Source: Laspinema olomoucense D3b
GTDB taxonomy: Bacteria > Cyanobacteriota > Cyanobacteriia > Cyanobacteriales > Laspinemataceae
NCBI RefSeq assembly: GCF_025370785.1
Contig: NZ_JAMXFA010000023.1
Coordinates: forward strand, 9,909 to 73,908
DNA: 64,000 nucleotides
Reading direction: 5' to 3'
Shown here: positions 16,843 through 27,244 of the stretch, piece after piece
How positions within the stretch are numbered: the stretch's first letter is position 1
Layout: the number at the start of each line of letters is the position of its first letter
Translations under genes and position numbers: made by a program
Notes under the pieces: generated by a model
The model's input: only the letters and a program-made list of their open reading frames with translations
Told to the model about the DNA's origin: nothing
Database searches by the model: none

Positions 16843-18201
16843 CTACTCTTTCGCCTTTAGTTTCCAGCCTTTTTTGGCAACTTGTCGGGCGCGGGCGATC
16901 GCCAACGTGTTATCTTCCACATCTTCGGTAATCGTCGAACCGGCGGCAATAGTGACGTTTTCGCCGATTTTGACCGGCGCAACTAAGACGCTATTAGAAC
17001 CCGTTTTACTCCCACTGCCGATTTGGGTGGGATGTTTGTTCACGCCGTCGTAATTGGCAGTAATCGTTCCGGCACCGATATTGACGCGATCGCCAGTGGT
17101 GGTATCGCCTAAATAAGATAAGTGAGATACATTGCTGCGGTTTCCTAGCTTTGTATTCTTTAATTCTACAAAGTTACCAATCCGGCAGCCTTCTCCCACC
17201 TGGGCGTGACCGCGTAAGTGAGCGTAGGGTCCGACTCGGGTTCCGGCAGCTACCGTACTGTCGGTTATCACCGAGTATAACACCGTGGCCTGGTCACCAA
17301 TTTGGCTATTTTCAATCAGCGTCCCGGGACCGATGCGAGTACCAGAACCGATGGTGGTTTGGCCGCGTAGGTGGGTTTGAGGTTCGATGATAGCATCCGG
17401 GGCGAGGGTGACGGTATCATCAATGGTAATGCTATCCGGGTCGATGAGAGTGACCCCTGCTGCCATCCACTCATCTTTGACCCGAGTCTGCAAAATTTTA
17501 TAGGCCGTTGACAATTGCTTGCGATCGTTGATGCCGAGAATTTCCTGGTAATCCTCCACATCTAAAATCCGCACAGGATTTAAGTAATTAACCGCATCAG
17601 TCAGATAATATTCTGCCTGATCGTTTTCTGATTTTAATTGGGGTAAAACCTTCGCTAAATCCGGCCAATGGAAGCAATAAACCCCGGCATTAATGCGCCG
17701 ATTCTGCTTTTGAGCGGCGGTGCAGTCCCGGTCTTCAACTATTTCCTTAAGCAGATTTTCACTGTCACAAAAGACCCGACCATACCCTTTGGGATCGGGC
17801 AGTTGCGCGGTGAGAATAGTGGCGGCATTCCCTTGTTCTTTGTGGGTATTCAGAAGCCGCTCAATCGTTCCTGGTCGTAAGAGGGGTACATCGCCATTCA
17901 AGACCAACAAATCCCCAGTAAATTCTTTTAAATAGGGGAGCACCTGTTGGACGGCGTGACCCGTTCCTAATTGCTCGGTTTGTTCGACAAATTCTAAATT
18001 AGAGAATCGTTGGATCAGTTCGTTTTGGACGAGTTCCCCTCGATAGCCGACGATAATTAAACGTCGGGAAGGTTGAATTGCCGAGAGACTATCCAGTACC
18101 CGTTCAACCAGCGATCGCCCCCCCAAAGGATGTAAGACCTTGGGTAGGTCTGATTTCATGCGTGTCCCGCGTCCAGCGGCTAAAATCGCTACTGCTACCA
18201 T
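16843..18201 (-). CDS. glmU: Bifunctional GlmU (GlcN-1-P acetyltransferase / UDP-GlcNAc pyrophosphorylase)
   Basis: A 452-residue enzyme making UDP-GlcNAc for peptidoglycan and outer-layer sugars. The N-terminal uridyltransferase has [20 protein letters not shown] (about 7-26) and LNGDVPLL near 99. The C-terminal part is a left-handed beta-helix with hexapeptide repeats (about 250-450), including the acetyl-CoA-side residues of [14 protein letters not shown] near 380. The length fits the family. It stands alone between converging neighbours; about 120 empty bases separate it from the response regulator upstream. Confidence 0.97.
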   Translation of the reverse strand: MVAVAILAAGRGTRMKSDLPKVLHPLGGRSLVERVLDSLSAIQPSRRLIIVGYRGELVQNELIQRFSNLEFVEQTEQLGTGHAVQQVLPYLKEFTGDLLVLNGDVPLLRPGTIERLLNTHKEQGNAATILTAQLPDPKGYGRVFCDSENLLKEIVEDRDCTAAQKQNRRINAGVYCFHWPDLAKVLPQLKSENDQAEYYLTDAVNYLNPVRILDVEDYQEILGINDRKQLSTAYKILQTRVKDEWMAAGVTLIDPDSITIDDTVTLAPDAIIEPQTHLRGQTTIGSGTRIGPGTLIENSQIGDQATVLYSVITDSTVAAGTRVGPYAHLRGHAQVGEGCRIGNFVELKNTKLGNRSNVSHLSYLGDTTTGDRVNIGAGTITANYDGVNKHPTQIGSGSKTGSNSVLVAPVKIGENVTIAAGSTITEDVEDNTLAIARARQVAKKGWKLKAKE

Positions 18202-18325
18202 TTTCTTTCAGCCCGTTAATCTCAACGGAGTATAGCGCGCTTTCCGCTCTATTGAAGCAAACTCATCCACAATGACCTCCAGATCGCCAAAATTGGCAGG
18301 CGATCGCCCCAGGAAAATCCGGGGC

Positions 18326-19387
18326 CTAGCCATTGGCAATGCGCCAACTTCCGGCGATCGCCGTAGGTTCCTCGGATTCAATGAGGTGGATGCGATTGAC
18401 GGCCCTTGGCGCTGTTCCCATCTCCATCGTCCGAATAAAAGTCGTAAATTGTTCCACCAGTTGCGGGTTACGCCATCCCTTTGCAGTTTCTTCGGCCATA
18501 ATTTCCAGGGCTTTTTCTGAGGTAAATGCCTGTTTATAGGGCCGTTCGCTGGTGAGGGCGTCATAAATATCCACCACTTGAAACACTTGGGCAATGTAGG
18601 GAATTTCATCCCCCACCAACCCATCGGGATATCCCGTCCCGTCCCATCGTTCATGATGATGGCGAATTAGAGGGCGGACGCCACGCATGGTCCGCAGGGG
18701 TAGACAAATTTTCTCCCCGATCACAACGTGCTGTTTCATGATTTCCCACTCTTGGGCCGTGAGTTTCCCGGTTTTGAGTAACACCGCATCGGGAATCCCC
18801 ACTTTGCCGATGTCATGGAGGTATCCCCCCCACATTAAATCGCGAATTTCATTGCGGGAGAGATGGAGAAACTCGCCAAAGGCTTGACCCCGAGAGACTA
18901 AGCGTTCGCAATGGTCCCCGGTATTGGGGTCTCGGCTTTCCACAGTCCGGGCAATGGAAAAGAGCACTTGTTCCGCATGGTCGAGGTCCTCATTGAGCCG
19001 TTTTTGACGGACCAGGGATTTAACTCGGGCGGCTAATTCGAGGTGATCGAAGGGTTTAGTCAGGAAGTCATCACCTCCAGCTTCAATCCCCCGGATCCGC
19101 GATCGGCGATCATTGAGAGCGGTTACGAAAATGATGGGAATCAGGCGGGTTTGCTCATCTTGTTTCAGATGGCGGCACACCTCAAATCCATCCATTCCAG
19201 GCATCATCACGTCCAGTAGAATTAAATCGGGCTGGGTTTCCTTCACACAAGCCAGGGCACTAGGGCCACTGTCAGCTTCCAGAATTTCATACCCTTCTAC
19301 GGACAAAAGAGCCACTGCCGTCATCCGGCTGGCTGGATGATCGTCTACGACGAGAATTTTGGACTGTTCTGCATCAAGGAAGTTCAC
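18326..19387 (-). CDS. Response regulator with HD-GYP domain
   Basis: About 353 residues. A receiver domain (about 9-125) has the acidic pair in ILVVDDHP, the phosphoacceptor Asp in LILLDVMMPGMDGF and the conserved KPF. An HD-GYP domain (about 140-320) has HDIGKVGIP, HHHERWDGTGYPDGL and VVDIYDALTSERPYK. HD-GYP enzymes break down cyclic di-GMP, so phosphorylation would alter the level of that messenger. No ATG precedes the receiver. The GTG at 19387 has AGGTG about seven bases upstream; TTG at 19393 is the alternative. No cognate kinase is adjacent. Confidence 0.93.
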   Translation of the reverse strand: MNFLDAEQSKILVVDDHPASRMTAVALLSVEGYEILEADSGPSALACVKETQPDLILLDVMMPGMDGFEVCRHLKQDEQTRLIPIIFVTALNDRRSRIRGIEAGGDDFLTKPFDHLELAARVKSLVRQKRLNEDLDHAEQVLFSIARTVESRDPNTGDHCERLVSRGQAFGEFLHLSRNEIRDLMWGGYLHDIGKVGIPDAVLLKTGKLTAQEWEIMKQHVVIGEKICLPLRTMRGVRPLIRHHHERWDGTGYPDGLVGDEIPYIAQVFQVVDIYDALTSERPYKQAFTSEKALEIMAEETAKGWRNPQLVEQFTTFIRTMEMGTAPRAVNRIHLIESEEPTAIAGSWRIANG

Positions 19388-19734
19388 AGACAAACACCTT
19401 GCTCTGAGTATTTCTATTAGCTAGTTCTGCCTCAAGCGACTGAGTAAATTAATCGCTTTTTGTACTATCTCTTACTATCTTTACATGATCTGGACCACGT
19501 TCGTTTAAAAAATCCGTGGTTTTACACAGACTTTATAAAGGATGCCGGAGTTTTTCCGGTCTGGCCCATTTTTTTCAAAAAATGTAAAGGTTCTCTAACT
19601 GCCTTCGATGAAATTTTACTTTCATCGCCCTTTCGATTATAGCGGGCCGATGGAGTTGAGTTAGGTCTGGGTTACCTAACAGGCTAAGTGTCTGTCCTTT
19701 TAAAGCGATCGCCTCCCCAATCGCTGATACCTGG
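19388..19734. other. Intergenic region with nothing recognised
   Basis: About 350 bases between the HD-GYP gene's start and the end of mnmD. It must hold the promoter of the HD-GYP gene. I see no clear repeat or RNA. Confidence 0.4.
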
Positions 19735-20688
19735 CTATTTTTGTGCAATATTGGCCCATCTTTTTTTCCAACTAGAGGTCGGTTCTAATGGGGATAAGTC
19801 TTGCTCCTGCTGACGCCTTTGGCGAATTTCTTCGGCGGAATCAGACAGGTTGGGGTCCCGATAGGGAGTCGCCGCCCGAGTTTGTAGATGTTCCTGTTCT
19901 TGAGCGGAAAGTAAGGGTAAATCGCCCTCCCCAAAACTCGCCACCGTTCCTGGCGATCGCCGCCCCACCGGCGCTGTGGCCCCAATTTTTAAGCCCGCCG
20001 CCATTAATGCTGTTCTCACCGAGGCCGAACAAGAATAAGTCGCCAATTTTCCCGTCGGACTCAAACAGTGCGCCACCCACCCTAAAAATTCAACCGTCCA
20101 CAGTTGCGGACAATTCGGAGGGGAAAAGGGGTCTAAAAATATGGCATCGGCTTGAAACCCTTGATTTACCACCTTTTGAATGGTTTTCCGGGCATCTCCT
20201 AACCATAACGTCCCTTGGAACTGGGGGCTACGGACAGTCCTCGAAGCCCCAGATTCACCCTGTAACTCTAGGACCGAGCAATGGACTCCCGGCATAGTCG
20301 ATTCACCCTTTGCCTCTAGGCTAACCAGTGCGCCTAGAAGTTCAGGAATGGGCGAGGGCCAAGCTTTAAGCAACCCTTGGGCGATCGCGGCCTGGGGAAT
20401 CGCGGCATCCAATTCCAACCCCACCCACTCCACAAAACAAGCTGGATTAATTGACCAAATCGTCTCTAATGCTGATGCGGTATTGTATCCCAATCCATAG
20501 CATAAGTCAAGCACTCGCACCGAGCAGTTTTGGGCTTTTTCGGCTAACTCCGTGGGTTCTACAAATTTACACCGCGCCTCTTGGCGCGCCCCGTGGTACG
20601 AATGAAACAGTTCACCAAATTCTGGTGAATAAAACGTAAAAGACCCATCAGAGGTCTTTTGAGGCGTCAAGGGCATCATTTCTGCCAT
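19735..20688 (-). CDS. mnmD: MnmD-like tRNA U34 methyltransferase
   Basis: A 317-residue protein with the MnmC methyltransferase-domain pattern but no fused oxidase, i.e. the MnmD form. The start region includes TSDGSFTFYSPEFGELFHS; the SAM site is RVLDLCYGLGYNTASAL near 58-74; and a later loop is ADAIFLDPFSPPNCPQLW near 186-203. It would complete the modified wobble uridine of some tRNAs. The start overlaps the end of the upstream methylase gene by 13 bases, so translation is probably coupled. That pairing is unusual for mnmD. Confidence 0.88.
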   Translation of the reverse strand: MAEMMPLTPQKTSDGSFTFYSPEFGELFHSYHGARQEARCKFVEPTELAEKAQNCSVRVLDLCYGLGYNTASALETIWSINPACFVEWVGLELDAAIPQAAIAQGLLKAWPSPIPELLGALVSLEAKGESTMPGVHCSVLELQGESGASRTVRSPQFQGTLWLGDARKTIQKVVNQGFQADAIFLDPFSPPNCPQLWTVEFLGWVAHCLSPTGKLATYSCSASVRTALMAAGLKIGATAPVGRRSPGTVASFGEGDLPLLSAQEQEHLQTRAATPYRDPNLSDSAEEIRQRRQQEQDLSPLEPTSSWKKRWANIAQK

Positions 20689-22697
20689 AAATCCAGGTCA
20701 CATCCTGTAACTAATTCTAAACAAGCTTGGCGGGCCAGCTTTCGAGCTTCTATTCGGTGTTGAATCGTCCGCTTGACCATCTGTGCAATGTTCTCGCAAC
20801 GCGCTTTATCCTTGGGAATCGGTAAAATTAACTCCTCAATTCGATTACCCAGCGAATCAATAATATCCTGGGTTAAACGCTTTGCCAAGATTTGTTTCTG
20901 CACCGGAACCGAACTCAGGGCTGCCAACAACAAGTAAGAACAAAAAGGACAGGTTTCGCGAACTCGCAATTTATAGAAATGACTTTGATAAAGGATGTGC
21001 GTATCGTCCGCAGTAATCAACGCACAAGTTCCGATTAAATAAGTGCCATCCCGCACCATCAAAATATCCCCTTCCTGCAAGTCCTGTTTTTGGGCCAAAG
21101 ATTGATAAATTTCTTCACTCACTGAATGTTTGGGGTCCGCCTTTATTTCCCAATTTGAAATATCCGAAGTCCGGATAAAGGGGATATTGCCTGTTCCATA
21201 AGCTACTTTTCCCACTTCATCGCCACTGCTGACCTCTATCATCCCTGTGGATATCAATTCTCCCATAGAAATAAACTCGTGACTCTCTTGGAGGTAAAAT
21301 AAGTCAGAAATTGCAGCAGGGTTGTAATAATGCGGGGCTAAAATGCCATTTTGAATGCGATCGCCGGTTATCCAATACCCTAACTGACTCGGTTTCGTTA
21401 AACCTCCTCGTTCATAGTCTCGGTAGCGGGCGGCAATTTCCGGTAAATCATCTCGATCAATGGGTTGCCCCCGGCTATCCCGTCCGCACCATTGAGCCTC
21501 CGCCATAAAAATAGATGGATTGCTGTCATCCTCTGCGGGGTTTCCCGATTTTTTTTGTAATAAAAGTAAGCAAGTTTTAGTATGAGTCCCCCCTTTTCCA
21601 GAGATTTTAAATAACACATCGGGCATACCAATCACGGCTTTAATGATAGAATTTGCTTGGATATAATCCACCACATACCGATAGGTTTTGCTAGAAATTA
21701 AACTTTCCGGAACGACCATGCCAATCCGACCCCCGGGCCGAACCAGGGATAAACATCGTTCCATAAATAAGACCTGGGGCGGTACGGAAGGTTGCAATTT
21801 AGCGAGCTTTTTAAAAGATTGGCTGTTTTTTTCTAACCGCCATCGATATCCCAGCTCAAAGGTAGACTGGACCTGGGGAGAGGCGGCAACAATCCGACTT
21901 CCAAAGGGAGGATTTGTCAGGACAATATCAAATTCACCAACCTGATTTGGGAAGGGAAAAGACTGGGAATTGGATGAACTTTTCTCAGGAGGGTTTGAAA
22001 AATTGGGGGCGAGAAATTCCAGTTCCCAGGCGAGGGAATCCGCACAAAAGACCTGAGCCGATTTGAGGGTCAACAGGGATAAACGGGTCGCCGCTAATCC
22101 GGCGAGATAGTGGTCTTTATCCAGGCCAAAAACTGTAGAAAGGATTTGGTTAACAGAGGCTCCCGCTGCTTTTAAATGGTGAGCAGCCCCGCTTAAAAAT
22201 CCACCCGCCCCACAAGCTGGATCAATGAGCGTTTCTCCGGGAATGGGATTGACTAAGGCCACCAATAAGGCGATCGCATTCCCCGGGGTAAAAAACTGTC
22301 CCTCCTGTCCCCGAATTTGGGACCCCATAAACACTTCATAGATGTCTCCAAAGGGGTCCTGAACGGGGGTATCCAAATCAGCTTTATTCAGCAAGATATC
22401 AATTTGAGCTAGACTGTGAGGGTCGAGGAGCAAGGGTTGCTCCGGGGGAAAAAGCCTCGGCAAAAGCAGCCGCAGTTGGCCAAAAGCTTTATGATATCGA
22501 CGGGCGATCGCATCCACATGGGTTAGATCATGAATCGGCTCAAATAAAGAGGGATTTTGCTGAAAATAGAGCTTGCAAAATAAGCATTTTATTGTTTCTT
22601 GCAGCAAGGTTTCATCGCGAGTTGCACCTAGGAAGCGACCCACCAGATAATTCCGAATTTGTCGATACACCGCTTTAGAATCTCGTTCGAGGTTCAT
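20676..22697 (-). CDS. Orphan N-6 adenine DNA methylase fused to an S-like specificity domain
   Basis: About 673 residues from the ATG at 22697. The HsdM-type part has GDIYEVFMGSQIRGQEGQFF and TPGNA near 117-140, SAM motif I DPACGAGGF at 159-167 and the catalytic NPPF at 262-265. The C-terminal third (about 470-673) looks like a type I specificity (S) half, with PFIRTSDISNWEI and VQKQILAKRLTQ. A methylase with its own target recognition domain but no restriction subunit in view suggests a solitary modifier, or one half of a split system. A longer reading from 22856 would add 53 residues without family support. It overlaps mnmD by 13 bases. Confidence 0.88.
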   Translation of the reverse strand: MNLERDSKAVYRQIRNYLVGRFLGATRDETLLQETIKCLFCKLYFQQNPSLFEPIHDLTHVDAIARRYHKAFGQLRLLLPRLFPPEQPLLLDPHSLAQIDILLNKADLDTPVQDPFGDIYEVFMGSQIRGQEGQFFTPGNAIALLVALVNPIPGETLIDPACGAGGFLSGAAHHLKAAGASVNQILSTVFGLDKDHYLAGLAATRLSLLTLKSAQVFCADSLAWELEFLAPNFSNPPEKSSSNSQSFPFPNQVGEFDIVLTNPPFGSRIVAASPQVQSTFELGYRWRLEKNSQSFKKLAKLQPSVPPQVLFMERCLSLVRPGGRIGMVVPESLISSKTYRYVVDYIQANSIIKAVIGMPDVLFKISGKGGTHTKTCLLLLQKKSGNPAEDDSNPSIFMAEAQWCGRDSRGQPIDRDDLPEIAARYRDYERGGLTKPSQLGYWITGDRIQNGILAPHYYNPAAISDLFYLQESHEFISMGELISTGMIEVSSGDEVGKVAYGTGNIPFIRTSDISNWEIKADPKHSVSEEIYQSLAQKQDLQEGDILMVRDGTYLIGTCALITADDTHILYQSHFYKLRVRETCPFCSYLLLAALSSVPVQKQILAKRLTQDIIDSLGNRIEELILPIPKDKARCENIAQMVKRTIQHRIEARKLARQACLELVTGCDLDLWQK

Positions 22698-22881
22698 GTT
22701 CAACCCAATCTTGAGTGGGAAACGTAGTTTAAGTGTTATTTTAAACCCCACTCCCGGGGGCCGGGTTTGGAAAGGTCTATAAAAACCAGATTCCGTATCA
22801 GCTATGCCGTAAGCTTTGCATCTTGCTCGCTTTTTTTTATCACAAGCGGCCCGCAAGACGCCCTATAAAAACTTGCCCGGG

Positions 22882-23892
22882 TCACCGGGACAAGACTCCT
22901 TTGCCGAGTCGTTCCAGGGCCAATAAACCGGCACCATAGGCGGGTTCATGGCGGGGGGAGATGACTTGAACCGCCGGAAATTGGGCGCGAAGGGACTCAC
23001 CCAACCGATCGCCCAGATGGCAGACACTGCGCCAGACTCCGCCAATGGTGACCACCTCAAATGCCTGATCAGGGGTAAAGAGGGCCGAGGCAACGGTTTC
23101 AGTCATCAGGGCCAACTCAGCAGCAGCATCGTCCAGAATCTGGATGGCGATCGCATCTCCGGCAGCAGCAGCGCGATCAACTAAGGGAGACAATGCCGCA
23201 ATTTCAGTTACTCCCCATCCCCGGCGATAGATGACTTCGATTAGGTCCTCTAACTGGTTCAGATTGAGATAGTTTAGGAAAAAATCTGGGAGTAAAGTTT
23301 TGGGTCCTCGCCCATCATGCGATCGCGCTGCCGCCTTTAACCCGGCGATCGCAATCTGATACCCGCTGCCTTCATCTCCAAATCGATATCCCCACCCCCC
23401 GGCACGTTTGCTTTCTCCCTGGGGGTTGCAACCATAAGCGATCGAACCTGTACCGGCAACGATCGCCACCCCAGAGGCGGATCGGGTTCCTCCCACCAAG
23501 GCGATCGCACAGTCATGAGTTACCACCACCCCCTCAGAATGCAATTTCCAGCAAATCGGCAGGGGACTCTCCTGGTACAACCCCGTCACCAATCCTTGCA
23601 CCACCTGGACATCTGCCGGACGTCCCACCCCGGCCAAACCCACGCCAATTCCGGCGATCGCCACCCCAGGGAGATTCTTCACCGCCGAGGCGATCGCCTG
23701 TGAGATTGACTCCCCTGCTGCCGGTAACCCAATGGTTTGATAATTCGACGGCCCTGCCTCACCCCGTCCGGCGATCGTCCCGGTTTCATCCATCACCAAG
23801 CAAACCGTCTTAGTCCCTCCCCCATCAATGCCCAACACCCAGTCTGTGCTATCGTTAAACTCTGAATCCCTTACCCAATCGCTCATTCCCAC
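22882..23892 (-). CDS. BadF/NAGK-family sugar kinase
   Basis: A 336-residue ASKHA-fold kinase of the BadF/BadG/BcrA and N-acetylglucosamine kinase group. It shows the phosphate-1 motif GIDGGGTKTVCLV (about 22-34), AGTGSIAYG near 144 and GDEGSGYQIA near 173. The likely reaction is phosphorylation of GlcNAc from wall recycling, but the family also includes other ATPases, so the substrate is not certain. It ends about 185 bases before the methylase start on the same strand. It could share a transcript with methylase and mnmD, though their functions do not obviously join. Confidence 0.88.
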   Translation of the reverse strand: MGMSDWVRDSEFNDSTDWVLGIDGGGTKTVCLVMDETGTIAGRGEAGPSNYQTIGLPAAGESISQAIASAVKNLPGVAIAGIGVGLAGVGRPADVQVVQGLVTGLYQESPLPICWKLHSEGVVVTHDCAIALVGGTRSASGVAIVAGTGSIAYGCNPQGESKRAGGWGYRFGDEGSGYQIAIAGLKAAARSHDGRGPKTLLPDFFLNYLNLNQLEDLIEVIYRRGWGVTEIAALSPLVDRAAAAGDAIAIQILDDAAAELALMTETVASALFTPDQAFEVVTIGGVWRSVCHLGDRLGESLRAQFPAVQVISPRHEPAYGAGLLALERLGKGVLSR

Positions 23893-24093
23893 GCCTTAAC
23901 CCCCTGACCTGAATCTACAACCGACCGCCACCCGCCCAAACAACCGTCCTCCCCCTAGTGGCGACAATACCCAGCTTACCCCTACTGCCATCTATCCAGG
24001 GTGGTGATTATCACCGCAAAACGTTACCCTGTATAAGATAGCGTTCATTAGCTCAATTGCAGCAAATTCAGTCTTAAAGATAGATTCATCACC

Positions 24094-26688
24094 ATGTCAA
24101 ACCAATACTCTTATTTTGATACAGAAAACAACGCTCCTAAAACCTTTGAACTACCGGGGGCCAAACCTCATTACAACCCCGATCGCCCCGGACAAGTCGA
24201 ACATATCTGCTTAGATTTGGCCCTTGACTTGGCGAATCAAAGCTATCAAGGGACTTGCAGCATTCGACTCATGCCCGTGAGAACCGGCATCGATCGCCTA
24301 ACCTTAGATGCCGTCAACCTGAATATTCAGCAAGTCACCGTCAGCGATACTCCCCAACCCTTCGATTATGATGGGGAACGGTTAGAAATTCACCTCACCC
24401 AACCCACTCAAGCAGAACATCCCCTCACCCTCGTGGTTACCTACGGGGTTGAACATCCCCAACGTGGCATCTATTTTATCGCCCCAGATGCCCACTATCC
24501 CCAGAAATCCGTCCAAGTTTGGACCCAAGGGGAAGATGAAGATTCCCGCTTCTGGTTTCCCTGCTTTGACTACCCCGGACAACTCGCCACCTCAGAAATT
24601 CGCGTTCGGGTTCCCAAACCCTACCTCGCCATTTCTAATGGGGAACTGATTTCCACGGAAGAAGAAGGCAACGATAAAATTTATCATTGGTTCCAAAAAC
24701 AAGTTCATCCCACCTATTTAATGACTTTAGCTGTGGGGGATTTTGCCGAAATTTGCGATGAATGGAACGGCAAACCTGTGGTTTACTATGTAGAAAAAGG
24801 TCGTGAAGAAGATGCCCGTCGCAGCATGGGTAAAACCCCGCGCATGATGGAATATTTTAGTCAGGCTTTTGGCTATCCTTATCCTTATCCCAAATACGCC
24901 CAAGTTTGCGTCGAAGATTTTATCTTCGGGGGAATGGAAAATACCTCAACCACCTTGCTGACCGATCGCTGCTTGTTGGATGAACGCGCCCAACTGGATA
25001 ACCAACGCACAGAAAGTTTAGTCGCCCATGAACTCGCCCATCAGTGGTTTGGGGATTTGGTGGTGATTAAACATTGGTCTCATGCTTGGATTAAAGAAGG
25101 GATGGCTTCTTATTCCGAGGTTTTATGGACGGATGCAGAATATGGTGCAGAAGATGCAGCTTATTATTTGCTGAATGAAGCGCGGAGTTATTTGAATGAA
25201 GATAAAACCCGCTATCGGCGACCGATTGTCACTCATGTTTATCGGGAGGCGATCGAGCTTTATGATCGCCACTTGTATGAAAAAGGCGCTTGCGTTTATC
25301 ACATGATTCGCGCCGAGTTAGGGGATGAACTGTTCTTTAAAGCAATTCATACCTTTGTCAACGATAACGCCCATCAAACCGTAGAAACTGTGGACTTGCT
25401 GCGGGCCATTGAAAAGGCCACAGGTCGCAATTTGATGTTCTTGTTTGACCAATATGTGTATCGCGGGGGTCATCCCGATTACAAAGTCTCCTACAACTGG
25501 GATGGAGATAGCCAACTCGCCAAAGTAACCGTTATCCAAAGTCATGTCAAAACCACCGGAGAAAAAGGGAATGAGAAAGAGTTATTTGACCTAAAAATTC
25601 CCATTGGATTTGGGTATCAGAATGGCGAACCCCTGAAAACCTTTACAGTAAGAGTGAATCAGCGGGAACAGAGTTTTTACTTTGCCGTTGGGGAAAAGCC
25701 GAGTTATATTAGCTTTGATGTGGGAAATGCCACCCTCAAAACGGTTCATTTAGAATATCCTGTCGCTGAATTGAAAGCGCAGTTACAGTGTGACCCGGAC
25801 CCGGTGTCGCGGATTTATGCCGCTGTTGCCTTGGCGAAAAAAGGCGGATTAGAAGCCGTTAAAGCCCTGAGTTTAGCCTTGAAACTCGAACAGTTTTGGG
25901 GAGTGCGCTTAGAGGTGGCGAAACAACTTGGAAAGATTAAACTGGACCAAGCATTTGAACAGTTAACCGTTGGGTTGCATGATCAAGATGCGCGGGTGCG
26001 ATATGCGGTGGTTGAGACATTAGCACAGCATAAAACCCCAGAAAGCTATCAGGCGATCGCCCAAGTATTGGAAGAGGGAGATGCTAGTTATAATGTGGAA
26101 GCAGCAGCAGCAAGAGCGATCGCCTCAATCTGTGCCGGGAAACGGAACGAACCGCTGGACGAAGGGGATGCGATCGCCCGGTTGCAACAGGTTTTGAATG
26201 AACGCGCCGGATGGAATGAAGTGGTGCGCAGTGGAGCAATTTCCGGCTTAAGCAAGCTGAAAACCTCAGAAGATGCCCTGAATATCATTCTGGATTATAC
26301 CGCCAATGGTGTCCCCCAACCCCTGCGATTAGCAGCAATTCGCGCCCTCGGTGGCATTTCGACAGGTCAAACCCCAGGCAGCTTAGAGCGAATTTTGGAC
26401 CGTCTTTCGGACTTATCGGCAGAAACCTTTTTCCTGACGCAAGTTGCAGTTGCCTCCGCCTTGGGACAAATGGAGACACCCAAAGCGATCGGGATTCTAC
26501 AAAGTTTAGCCGATTCCACTCCCGATGGCCGCGTTCGTCGCGTTGCCGAAGAAGCGATTTCCAAGGTTGAGAAAAATATCGGGTCCGATAAAGCGGTGAA
26601 GCAATTACGCCAAGAACTCGACCAGATTAAGAAAGAAAACCAGGAACTTCGCAGTCGGTTGGAACATTTGGAAGCGAAAACCAAATAA
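24094..26688 (+). CDS. M1-family aminopeptidase with C-terminal HEAT repeats
   Basis: An 864-residue zinc aminopeptidase. The M1 core has GGMENTS (the substrate-binding GAMEN variant, about 289-295) and the zinc site HELAHQWFG (about 313-321), with the third ligand in WIKEGMASYSE. After about residue 560 the protein becomes a run of HEAT-like helical repeats (AAVALAKKGG, VRYAVVETLAQ, AIRALGGIS and similar) up to about 830. It ends in a short coiled coil (LRQELDQIKKENQELRSRLE). Such C-terminal helical arrays usually dock onto partners. It is likely cytoplasmic, with peptide turnover as the role. Confidence 0.93.
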   Translation: MSNQYSYFDTENNAPKTFELPGAKPHYNPDRPGQVEHICLDLALDLANQSYQGTCSIRLMPVRTGIDRLTLDAVNLNIQQVTVSDTPQPFDYDGERLEIHLTQPTQAEHPLTLVVTYGVEHPQRGIYFIAPDAHYPQKSVQVWTQGEDEDSRFWFPCFDYPGQLATSEIRVRVPKPYLAISNGELISTEEEGNDKIYHWFQKQVHPTYLMTLAVGDFAEICDEWNGKPVVYYVEKGREEDARRSMGKTPRMMEYFSQAFGYPYPYPKYAQVCVEDFIFGGMENTSTTLLTDRCLLDERAQLDNQRTESLVAHELAHQWFGDLVVIKHWSHAWIKEGMASYSEVLWTDAEYGAEDAAYYLLNEARSYLNEDKTRYRRPIVTHVYREAIELYDRHLYEKGACVYHMIRAELGDELFFKAIHTFVNDNAHQTVETVDLLRAIEKATGRNLMFLFDQYVYRGGHPDYKVSYNWDGDSQLAKVTVIQSHVKTTGEKGNEKELFDLKIPIGFGYQNGEPLKTFTVRVNQREQSFYFAVGEKPSYISFDVGNATLKTVHLEYPVAELKAQLQCDPDPVSRIYAAVALAKKGGLEAVKALSLALKLEQFWGVRLEVAKQLGKIKLDQAFEQLTVGLHDQDARVRYAVVETLAQHKTPESYQAIAQVLEEGDASYNVEAAAARAIASICAGKRNEPLDEGDAIARLQQVLNERAGWNEVVRSGAISGLSKLKTSEDALNIILDYTANGVPQPLRLAAIRALGGISTGQTPGSLERILDRLSDLSAETFFLTQVAVASALGQMETPKAIGILQSLADSTPDGRVRRVAEEAISKVEKNIGSDKAVKQLRQELDQIKKENQELRSRLEHLEAKTK

Positions 26689-26740
26689 GGCGGCGAGTTT
26701 CCATCCAGTCGGGTGCATCCGAATTTGACCCATTCTAAAA

Positions 26741-26768
26741 AACAAAGCCCGCTTTAGCGGGCTTTGTT
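26741..26768 (+). terminator. Terminator between M1 peptidase and STAS gene
   Basis: AACAAAGCCCGC pairs with GCGGGCTTTGTT around a four-base TTTA loop, in an A-rich to T-rich context. It lies between converging genes. Confidence 0.9.
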
Positions 26769-26809
26769 CTTTGAACTTTTGGACATCAAGGCTGAGGGTA
26801 TTATAGAGG

Positions 26810-27163
26810 TTATTCTAGGGTTAACTGTAAGTTAGGACACAGCTTCAATAAATTTTGCAGGGACTTTCGTTGCCAAGCAATTTCATCGGAACCGACTACA
26901 GCCAGTTGAACCTGAGTCTTTTTTCGCATAGAAATAGCAAACTTAGAGAGCATACTAATTCCCGAACTATTCAGAAACTCCAGCTTTGTAACGTCTAAGG
27001 TAATAGTGGGGGGATTAAGTTCAGCAATCTCATTCAATAACTGGGCGATCGGAGCATAATCCGCTGAGCCGGTGAGACTGAGTTCCCCTTGAATTTTAAC
27101 CGTAACGGATTCTGGAATGTACTGTACGCTGTAGTCTTCACCTTTGATTTCTTGAGAATTCAT
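26810..27163 (-). CDS. STAS-domain anti-anti-sigma-like protein
   Basis: A 117-residue single STAS domain. The conserved phosphoacceptor region reads VTKLEFLNSSGISMLSKF (about 63-80), with the Ser pair where SpoIIAA-type antagonists are phosphorylated. It should switch between phosphorylated and free forms to release or bind the neighbouring ATP-binding protein. It is the third gene of a minus-strand operon after the sensor phosphatase and the switch kinase, with a gap of about 80 bases from the kinase. The output it controls is unknown. Confidence 0.85.
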   Translation of the reverse strand: MNSQEIKGEDYSVQYIPESVTVKIQGELSLTGSADYAPIAQLLNEIAELNPPTITLDVTKLEFLNSSGISMLSKFAISMRKKTQVQLAVVGSDEIAWQRKSLQNLLKLCPNLQLTLE

Positions 27164-27244
27164 ATTCTATTGCCTCCGGAGCAGGTGCTCTGGTTAAAGT
27201 TTACCTCAACTGGAATAATTACAGTTAAAATCCAAATCATAAAG

